DNA from: Acidobacteriota bacterium
GTDB taxonomy: Bacteria; Acidobacteriota; Polarisedimenticolia; QHYA01
DNA length: 10,247 bases
Reading direction: 5' to 3'
Assembly: GCA_003223995.1 (NCBI GenBank)
Contig: QHYA01000024.1
Span: 1 to 10,247, forward strand
Position numbers and translations under genes: made by a program. Numbering within the stretch: the stretch's first letter is position 1; each line of letters starts with the position of its first letter. This document shows, one piece after another, positions 1 through 5,149 of this stretch. The notes under the pieces were generated by a model. The model was not told the DNA's origin, did no database searches, and saw only the letters and a list, made by a program, of their open reading frames with translations.

Positions 1-2
1 GG

Positions 3-1577
3 TTGACTTCCCGGCCTCCATTCATTTCTCAGGCATTGACCTCTTCCGACGGGCGGACTTCGCTCCGCCATCGACTCGCTGCTCCCTGCTGTCTCGTCGT
101 TCTCGTGCTCTCCGCCGGTTCCTCTCTCTTCACGGGATGCTCTCGGGGCTTCGGCGGCAGGGACCGGCCGAACCTCCTCTTGATCTCGATCGACTCCCTC
201 AGGGCTGACCGCACGGACGGCGTCGGCTCCCCGCTTCCGACGGGGCCTCGCGTGCGAAGGCTGGCGCAGGAAGGGGTGATCTTCCGCTCCGCGACGGCGG
301 CGGCCCCGTGGACGACCCCTTCGATGATGACCGTGCTGACCGGACTCTACCCATGGAGCCACCATGTCCGCGACCATGACTTCTCCCTCTCGCCACAGGT
401 CCCGCTGCTGTCGCAGCGGCTGAAGGAGGCCGGTTACGCGACAGCCGCCATCGTCCCCTCTGCGACGCTGGGAGAGGATTATGGCTTCGCGCGCGGCTTC
501 GACCTCTATGTCAACGGCCACTACGGCCACCAGGAGGTCACGTCGCCCGCCATGGCCGGCCAGGCGCTCTCGTGGCTCGATCGCCAGGGAGGCCCCTTCT
601 TCTGCTGGATCCATCTCTGGGACCCTCACTTCAACTACCTTCCTCCGCATCCCTACGATGCGTCTTTCCCCTCCGACTTCCGCCCCGCCGAGAACCGCTA
701 CCAGCTCGCCGAGCTGAAGAACCACGAGTCCCCTTTGAGGTTGGAGGAGGTACGCTTCCTGGAGTCGCAGTACGAAGGGGAGATCCTCTACACCGACCGG
801 TACGTCGGGGACCTGCTGGACCTCCTCGATAGGCGCCGGGCACGACGCGACACCCTCGTCGTGCTGCTGGGAGATCACGGCGAGGGCTTCCAGGAGCACG
901 GATGGCTGACCCATACGATGCGAGTTTACGAGGAGATGGTGCACATTCCCCTGATCCTCTCCTGGCCGGGGCATCTGCCGCAGGGCTTGAAGATCGATGT
1001 GCCGGTCAGCCTCGTGGACCTTCAGCCCACGATTCTCGATCTGCTGGGACGACCGCCGCAGGGCAACATGATGGAGGGGCGCAGCCTCAAGCCGTTGATC
1101 GAAGGGATGGAGAAGGCGAAGCCCGAAGGGGCGCCAACCGGGCAGGCCCCGCAAACCAGTCCTTCGCCCATCGTGAGCGAGACGGTACGTCAGGCTTCCT
1201 TGGGGTCGCTGCGAGAAGGGGACTGGAAGTATATTCTCAATTTCGACAGTTGCCGGGGCGAGCTCTACGAACTCTCGGCGGACCCGGCGGAGAAACGCAA
1301 CCGCGTGGATGCGGAGCCTCGAAGGGCTGCGGTGCTGCGAAGCGCTCTTCTCGAATTCTACCGGAACCGTCCCTTGTCGAGCCGGATCCCGGTGGTGCAT
1401 CTCGAGAACCTCCGGACGCCCCAGTTCGAGTTGCTTCGTTCCCTCGGGTACCTTCAGACGGACCGATTCGGAGACCGCCTTGCTCCCATAGGAAGGACCG
1501 ACCCTCTCCACTCTGACCCACTCCTCGTTCGCGTACGAGACGGGGAAGACGCGGGGGCCCGGGAACGCCCATTATGA
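3..1577 (+). CDS. Sulfatase-superfamily lipoprotein (alkaline phosphatase fold), Thr in place of formylglycine Cys
   Basis: A predicted extracytoplasmic hydrolase or transferase of the sulfatase/phosphoglycerol-transferase superfamily. Residues 27-46 form a hydrophobic signal ending in LFTGC, a plausible lipobox with Cys46 as the lipidated residue. Superfamily metal-site landmarks are visible: ISIDSLRADR with Asp64, WDPHF with Asp207/His209, and LLGDHGEGFQEHG with Asp291/His292. The nucleophile region reads PWTTPSMMTVLTG. Aligned with the sulfatase motif C-x-P-S-R, Thr104 replaces Cys and Met108 replaces Arg, so formylglycine cannot form. This resembles the Thr-dependent branch, so a classical sulfate ester substrate is doubtful. 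LLRSLGYLQ near residues 474-482 looks like the usual end of this family. The last 30 or so residues are read across the rnc gene in another frame and are probably not native. TTG at the window edge is only the first possible start; the true start may lie upstream. Family confidence is high; substrate is unknown. Confidence 0.85.
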   Translation: MTSRPPFISQALTSSDGRTSLRHRLAAPCCLVVLVLSAGSSLFTGCSRGFGGRDRPNLLLISIDSLRADRTDGVGSPLPTGPRVRRLAQEGVIFRSATAAAPWTTPSMMTVLTGLYPWSHHVRDHDFSLSPQVPLLSQRLKEAGYATAAIVPSATLGEDYGFARGFDLYVNGHYGHQEVTSPAMAGQALSWLDRQGGPFFCWIHLWDPHFNYLPPHPYDASFPSDFRPAENRYQLAELKNHESPLRLEEVRFLESQYEGEILYTDRYVGDLLDLLDRRRARRDTLVVLLGDHGEGFQEHGWLTHTMRVYEEMVHIPLILSWPGHLPQGLKIDVPVSLVDLQPTILDLLGRPPQGNMMEGRSLKPLIEGMEKAKPEGAPTGQAPQTSPSPIVSETVRQASLGSLREGDWKYILNFDSCRGELYELSADPAEKRNRVDAEPRRAAVLRSALLEFYRNRPLSSRIPVVHLENLRTPQFELLRSLGYLQTDRFGDRLAPIGRTDPLHSDPLLVRVRDGEDAGARERPL

Positions 1578-2169
1578 ATCGATCGAATTCCTCGGCGACG
1601 CCGTGCTAGGGCTGCTCGTTGCCGAGATGATCTTCCGCAGCTTCCCCGATTACTCGGAGGGAGAGATGAGCCGCCTGAGAGCGTCGCTCGTCAGCGCGCG
1701 CTCCCTCACCGAGAAGGCGGAAAAACTCGACCTCGGGCGGCATCTCCGCCTCGGCCGCGGGGAGCGCGCGAGCGGCGGTCCTTCGAAACACTCGATCCTC
1801 GCCGACGCCTTCGAGGCGCTGCTGGGGGCAATCTACCTGGATGGGGGGATCCGCGCCGCACGTTCCTTCGTCCGGCGCCAGTTCGGCAACGCGATGGTGC
1901 AATCAAGACCCACCATCGCTCAGGCGGGCGATTACAAGACGCGACTGCAAGAGATCGTCCAGGCGGTTGGAGGCCCGCCTCCCGGTTATGCCGTCGTCAG
2001 CGAGGAGGGGCCGCCGCACAGGAAGCGTTTTGAAGTGGAGGTGAGGCTGCCCGGCGGGGGAGCATTCCGCGCGGCGGGTTGGTCCAAGAAGCAAGCCGAG
2101 CAGGAGGCGGCGAAGTCGGCCCTGCGTTCGATCGGGGTCGAAGTTGACCCGCCACCCGCGGGCGGGTAG
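1492..2169 (+). CDS. rnc: Ribonuclease III, N-terminus missing (frame opens after a stop at 1489-1491)
   Basis: An RNase III that cleaves double-stranded RNA in rRNA and mRNA processing. The open frame has 225 codons. It starts abruptly at EGPTLSTLTHSSFAYE, so about 20 residues that precede the LTHxS motif in E. coli RNase III are absent. The nuclease residues are all present: Glu29, Glu32 and Asp36 in YESIEFLGDAVL, Glu56 in SEGEMSR, and Asp105/Glu108 in LADAFEALLG. They correspond to E. coli E38, E41, D45, E65, D114 and E117. A dsRNA-binding domain follows (about 147-215: DYKTRLQEIVQ, then KKQAEQEAAKSAL). The first standard start, GTG at 1603, would delete the signature helix, so it cannot be the native start. 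An AGGAAGG at 1490-1496 has no usable start at normal spacing; CTG 1513 is 16 nt away. The frame overlaps the sulfatase by 86 nt. It may be a damaged gene, or the sequence may carry an indel or deletion. The identity is secure; the 5' end is not. Confidence 0.85.
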   Translation, partial: EGPTLSTLTHSSFAYETGKTRGPGNAHYESIEFLGDAVLGLLVAEMIFRSFPDYSEGEMSRLRASLVSARSLTEKAEKLDLGRHLRLGRGERASGGPSKHSILADAFEALLGAIYLDGGIRAARSFVRRQFGNAMVQSRPTIAQAGDYKTRLQEIVQAVGGPPPGYAVVSEEGPPHRKRFEVEVRLPGGGAFRAAGWSKKQAEQEAAKSALRSIGVEVDPPPAGG

Positions 2170-2208
2170 ATTTCCTTCCGCCATCAGGGCGAAATCAATC
2201 GAGAAGTC

Positions 2209-2242
2209 GGAGTAGGAATCACGGTTGCCCATAACCCCCTCC
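2209..2242 (-). ncRNA. Group II intron domain VI with branch-point A
   Basis: A hairpin on the minus strand: GGAG pairs with CTCC at the base, GGGG with TCCT (two G-C, two G-U), and TTATGG with CCGTGA under a GCAA tetraloop. One A, at 2213, is bulged between the lower and middle stems. It is the eighth nucleotide from the intron's 3' end at 2206, the expected place for the lariat branch point. This supports both the element's orientation and its 3' boundary. Confidence 0.85.
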
Positions 2243-2245
2243 ACA

Positions 2246-2278
2246 GATCCGGACGAGCGGATTTCCCGCATCCGGCTC
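2246..2278 (-). ncRNA. Group II intron domain V
   Basis: The catalytic hairpin of the ribozyme, 33 nt here against a usual 34. On the minus strand it starts GAGCCGGA and ends TCCGGATC. The inner stem is GCGG/CCGC closed by a GAAAT loop, with a UCG bulge on the 3' side. The AGC catalytic triad is present at the second to fourth positions. The third base of the stem faces A where the common sequence (GAGCC...GGTTC) has a G-U wobble. The base before the CG bulge is U where A is usual, so its U-A pair becomes U-U. These differences may be normal variants of this intron family, so they do not prove decay. Confidence 0.88.
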
Positions 2279-2283
2279 TTGCC

Positions 2284-3858
2284 TCAGGTGATGACGCCAA
2301 GTCGCCTCAGGGGGTAGGGGTGGCACACGCGGGCGAGGGGCAACCAGCGGTTGATGAGTCGCCGCATCCGGTCCCAGAGAACCCGGCCGTTCTGGCTACG
2401 CCGCGACATGGCACGCCACCAGAGCCGCCCTACCTGGTACCGAAACGTACGCAGCGCCGGACCGTTCATGGGCACCCCGAAGTAGCGGATGTGTCCACCG
2501 ACGACCGAGCGCAGCCACTTGCCCACCTCGGGGACGGGATCGTGCATGCGCCGCCTGAGCTCGGCCTTCACCTCGCTCAGCTTCGCCTGCAGCCGCTTGC
2601 GGATCGTCTGCCGCAGCACCGTGAACCGTCCGTTACTCCTCTTCTTCCCGCAGATGTGCGTGAATCCGAGGAAGTTGAACGTCTCGGGCTTCCCTTCTCC
2701 GCGCCTCTTGCGGTTGTCGGCCGCAAAAGGGCCGAACTCCACAAGGCGCGTTTTCTCAGGATGCAGTTCCAGTCGGAACTTACGAAGCCGTTCGATGAGT
2801 TCCGCCCAGAACCGCTCGGCGTCCGCCTTGCTCTGGAATCCGACCACGATATCATCAGCGAACCTGACGACGATGACATCGCCGTGGGTCTGCTTGCGGC
2901 GCCACGCGCGGACCCAGAGGTCAAAGGCATAGTGGAGGTAGATGTTCGCCAGCAGCGGCGATGCGTTGCCGCCCTGGGGCGTCCCCTCCTCCACCCGCAT
3001 CCGCTTCCCGTCCTCCAGCACGCCGGCGTTCAGCCATTTCTGGATGAGCCGCACGACGCGCCGGTCCACGATGCGGTGCTCGACGAACTTTACCAGCCAG
3101 CCGTGGTCGATGGCATCGAAGAAGCCACGGATGTCCAGGTCGAGCACCCAGTTCACCTTTCTCGTAAGCAGTGCCGTGTAGAGCGCGTCCAGCGCGTTGT
3201 GCTGGCTGCGCCCCGGCCGGAACCCGTACGAGAAGCCGAGGAAGTCCGTCTCGTAGATGGCGTTCAGCACCTCGACCGTCGCGCGTTGGACGATCTTGTC
3301 CTCCAACGCAGTGACGCCGAGCGGCCTTTGCCGCCCGTCGGCCTTGGCGATGTAGACCCTACGGACCGGCTTCGCCCGGTACGCCCCACGTTTCAGCCTG
3401 TCAGCGAGGTCTTGGAGGTTATCCCCCAGCGCCTCGCCGTAGTGCCGCCACGTCTCACCGTCCACGCCCGGCGCGGCTTCCTTCTTGAGGCTGAAGTAAG
3501 CCGCCCGAAGTGTTTCGGGGTTATAGACGTGGTGCAGGAGCGCCGTGAACTTGGCCTTCCTGTCCCTTCTTGCTGCTTGACGTACCCGCTCCAGCGCACT
3601 GGGCGCGCATTTCCGGCTCGGAGTCCGGGGCGCGTTTTGCTGTTGCGGGTTCCCTTTGGCCAGGCCCCTTCCCTCCATCCCCTCCGCGGTTGGGTCCGCG
3701 TCCGCAGTGGGCGCCGTAGGTGCTCCCTTGGCTGTGTCCGGCGTTTCCGCCTTCGTGCCCGTGTAGGGTCCACCGTAGCCCCGGTGCTTCTGCTGACCGC
3801 CCTTGTTCGGGGACTTCGCAGGTACATCGGGCCTGTCCGACTTCCCGTGTCCGTTCAT
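2284..3858 (-). CDS. Group II intron reverse transcriptase/maturase
   Basis: The intron-encoded protein binds the intron RNA, assists splicing and reverse-transcribes it at the target. The start chosen is ATG at 3858 (MNGHGKSDRP), giving 524 residues and matching the family's usual N-terminus. An upstream ATG at 4140 is in frame but would run through ribozyme domain I. In order: a low-complexity linker (about 20-85), the RT N-terminal block with AAPGVDGETW (128-137), PLGVTALEDKIVQRA (179-193), GFSYGFRPGRSQHNALDAL (208-226), LDIRGFFDAID with catalytic Asp242 (241-251), EEGTPQGGNASPLLANIYL (290-308), and VRFADDIVVGF with Asp335/Asp336 (331-341). The maturase region begins near FNFLGFTHICGK (394-404) and runs to the C-terminus. 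No HNH endonuclease domain follows, so integration probably relies on nicked or replicating DNA. The catalytic box is FADD, not the commoner YADD. The stop codon lies only 5 nt before domain V. Confidence 0.96.
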   Translation of the reverse strand: MNGHGKSDRPDVPAKSPNKGGQQKHRGYGGPYTGTKAETPDTAKGAPTAPTADADPTAEGMEGRGLAKGNPQQQNAPRTPSRKCAPSALERVRQAARRDRKAKFTALLHHVYNPETLRAAYFSLKKEAAPGVDGETWRHYGEALGDNLQDLADRLKRGAYRAKPVRRVYIAKADGRQRPLGVTALEDKIVQRATVEVLNAIYETDFLGFSYGFRPGRSQHNALDALYTALLTRKVNWVLDLDIRGFFDAIDHGWLVKFVEHRIVDRRVVRLIQKWLNAGVLEDGKRMRVEEGTPQGGNASPLLANIYLHYAFDLWVRAWRRKQTHGDVIVVRFADDIVVGFQSKADAERFWAELIERLRKFRLELHPEKTRLVEFGPFAADNRKRRGEGKPETFNFLGFTHICGKKRSNGRFTVLRQTIRKRLQAKLSEVKAELRRRMHDPVPEVGKWLRSVVGGHIRYFGVPMNGPALRTFRYQVGRLWWRAMSRRSQNGRVLWDRMRRLINRWLPLARVCHPYPLRRLGVIT

Positions 3859-4027
3859 CGTCGGCGTACGTCCTTGGACTTCCCGACACGTCCCGTGGCG
3901 CCATCCGCCGCGGGTGGACACGGGATCTCCCGGTTCTCGTGCGAGGTGTTTCCGTACGTGCACGGGGTCTCTGACCGCGCGGGGCTCCGTCGCATCTCGC
4001 GATGTCGATGCGCTGGATGGTGCCTTC

Positions 4028-4044
4028 CGCTTCTCCTTACAGCG
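4028..4044 (-). ncRNA. Predicted EBS1 hairpin of intron domain I
   Basis: On the minus strand CGCT (4044-4041) pairs with AGCG (4031-4028) around a nine-base loop GTAAGGAGA (4040-4032). EBS1 is normally displayed in such a loop about 200 nt into the intron, and this one starts about 183 nt in. AAGGAGAAG (4038-4030) is perfectly complementary to the last nine bases of the 5' exon, CTTCTCCTT (minus strand of 4231-4223). Six to seven of these pairs lie in the loop itself. This pairing would select the insertion site. Confidence 0.82.
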
Positions 4045-4222
4045 TCGGCGTCCCGGAGAGATTCTCTTTCGCGGCTGAATACCCGGCCCGCACGTACCCC
4101 TGTCAACGCTTCGACGCCCCCCTTGCGGGTAGCTCCGCATGACTCGGGGCCGGTGTGGGTCGCTAGCCCTTCACCGTATGACTTTTTCAATCACGGCACC
4201 TCGCCGGTTTAACCCGGCGCAC

Positions 4223-4231
4223 AAGGAGAAG
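4223..4231 (+). promoter_or_regulatory. Shine-Dalgarno of the acyltransferase gene, doubling as intron target IBS1
   Basis: AAGGAG at 4223-4228 lies 6 nt before ATG 4235, a strong and well-spaced ribosome binding site that decides the start of the downstream gene. The same nine bases (AAGGAGAAG), read on the other strand, are the 5' exon sequence bound by the intron's EBS1 loop. The intron's first base is 4222, so the insertion is flush against the ribosome binding site and leaves it complete. Confidence 0.88.
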
Positions 4232-4234
4232 GCT

Positions 4235-5038
4235 ATGGCTTCCCGCGTCGTGAAGCTGCGGTTTCCCGAGACAGAGAAGCTCTACCAGCAGTTCGTCGAG
4301 GGGATCGAGGGAAGGATCCTAGATCCCAAGACCGACCGCGACGTGCTCTGCCGGGACGTCCTGACCGACATCTACTTTCCGGGCCGGCGGTGGGACGATC
4401 TGATGGCGGACAGGTCCCTCTCCCCTTACTCTCGGGCGACGGTCGCCTCGCTCGATCCGCGCAACATCACGCTGGAGCCGGAGTACTACGCCGAGTGTGA
4501 CCCCGAGAAGTACTACCGTGCGAAGCCGCTCATCTGGATGTGGGTCATGTACGATCGGTCCCCCCTGGGGCAGGCGGGGCAGCTCGGCTTCGACTTCCGC
4601 CGCATGCTGGCACGGAACATCTTCCGGCGGTGCGGGCGCAACCTGAAGATCTGGCAGTACGTCGAGGTCTCGTTCGGCTACAACATCACCGTGGGCGATG
4701 ACTGCGTCTTCCACCGTTACGTGCTGCTGGACGATAGGGGGGAGATCGTCATCGGCAACGGCGTTTCGATGTCGGACTACGTGAACGTGTACTCCCACTC
4801 TCACGAGATCGAGGACATCAACGATGTCAGTCTCGGGCGGACCGTCATCGGCGATGGCGTCCGTCTCACCTATCATTCTGTCGTCCTTTCCGACCGCAAG
4901 ATCGGCGAGAACGCCATGCTCGGAACGATGGCCGTGCTGACCCGGGATATCGAACCGCATCACATCCATGTCGGGATACCGGCCAAGTCCGTGAAGGTCA
5001 AGAAGGCCGGACTCGCCGGTCCGAAAAGCGGCGCCTGA
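4235..5038 (+). CDS. Hexapeptide-repeat (left-handed beta-helix) acyltransferase
   Basis: A cytoplasmic O-acyltransferase, probably acetyl-CoA dependent, of the family that modifies sugars or other envelope precursors. The protein has 267 residues. Residues 1-130 form a charged, mostly helical N-terminal region I do not recognise (PEYYAECDPEKYYRAKP and nearby). From about 135 to 250 there are hexapeptide turns typical of the LbH fold: ITVGDDCVFHRY, IVIGNGVSMSDYVNV, TVIGDGVRL, KIGENAMLGTMAVL, ending HVGIPAKSVKV as in many sugar acetyltransferases. His188 or His190 in VYSHSHEIED is the likely catalytic base. ATG 4235 is chosen over the in-frame ATG 4139 because it has an AAGGAG site, and the upstream codons lie inside the intron. 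The acceptor is unknown. Nearby glycosyltransferase-type genes make an envelope glycan possible, but they are on the opposite strand and the link is only inferred. Confidence 0.88.
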   Translation: MASRVVKLRFPETEKLYQQFVEGIEGRILDPKTDRDVLCRDVLTDIYFPGRRWDDLMADRSLSPYSRATVASLDPRNITLEPEYYAECDPEKYYRAKPLIWMWVMYDRSPLGQAGQLGFDFRRMLARNIFRRCGRNLKIWQYVEVSFGYNITVGDDCVFHRYVLLDDRGEIVIGNGVSMSDYVNVYSHSHEIEDINDVSLGRTVIGDGVRLTYHSVVLSDRKIGENAMLGTMAVLTRDIEPHHIHVGIPAKSVKVKKAGLAGPKSGA

Positions 5039-5049
5039 AAGGGCCCGAG

Positions 5050-5068
5050 CGGTCTCCCCCGGGGACCG
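5050..5068 (+). terminator. GC-rich hairpin after the acyltransferase gene, weak terminator candidate
   Basis: CGGTCTCC pairs with GGGGACCG (eight pairs, one of them T-G) around a three-base loop, 11 nt after the acyltransferase stop. No T-run follows directly; the first T-rich bases come about 35 nt later. It could be a weak or Rho-assisted terminator, or simply a structured spacer. Confidence 0.3.
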
Positions 5069-5149
5069 GCCGCCCTGCCGGAAACGGTCCTCAGGAACGC
5101 CTTATCTTTTCATTGTCCGCCCCGATGTCTCCTCGTACATTTCCAGGCC

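Larger units (their letters stand above)
2206..4222 (-). mobile_element. Complete group II intron (ribozyme plus reverse transcriptase), antisense to flanking genes
   Basis: A 2017-nt retroelement that self-splices and retrohomes through an RNA/RT complex. Read on the minus strand it begins GTGCG at 4222-4218, the group II 5' consensus, and ends at 2206 with ...CCGAC, giving the expected AC end. Domain V (2246-2278) and domain VI with a bulged A (2213) lie just after the RT stop. A hairpin loop in domain I (4032-4040) complements the 5' exon, which independently fixes the 5' boundary. The 364 nt between the 5' end and the RT start (4222-3859) hold no convincing gene and are taken as ribozyme domains I-III plus part of IV. 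A weak EBS2 candidate is GGGCTA (4164-4169, minus strand) against exon TAGCCT, with one G-T wobble. The RT frame is intact, so the copy may be active. It separates rnc from the acyltransferase and points against both. Structural class was not assigned. Confidence 0.93.

Noticed and set aside
1903..2271. A 122-codon minus-strand frame beginning in domain V (MREIRSSGS...)
   Set aside because: It reads through domains V and VI of the intron and then antisense through rnc, so it is a by-product of intron RNA sequence.
4089..4093. A second GTGCG on the minus strand as an alternative intron 5' end
   Set aside because: The EBS1 match with the exon next to 4222 and the amount of domain I sequence needed favour 4222; this copy is internal.
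3859..4140. An N-terminal extension of the intron RT from ATG 4140
   Set aside because: The stretch is ribozyme domain I and neighbours, including the EBS1 hairpin; its translation is Arg-rich and unlike RT N-termini, while ATG 3858 matches the family.
2320..4212. A 630-codon open frame on the + strand across nearly the whole intron
   Set aside because: It is antisense to a clear reverse transcriptase and to ribozyme domains, and its translation has no recognisable motif. Long antisense frames are expected in GC-rich coding DNA.
4139..4234. An N-terminal extension of the acyltransferase from ATG 4139
   Set aside because: These codons lie mostly inside the intron, and ATG 4235 has a proper AAGGAG 6 nt upstream.
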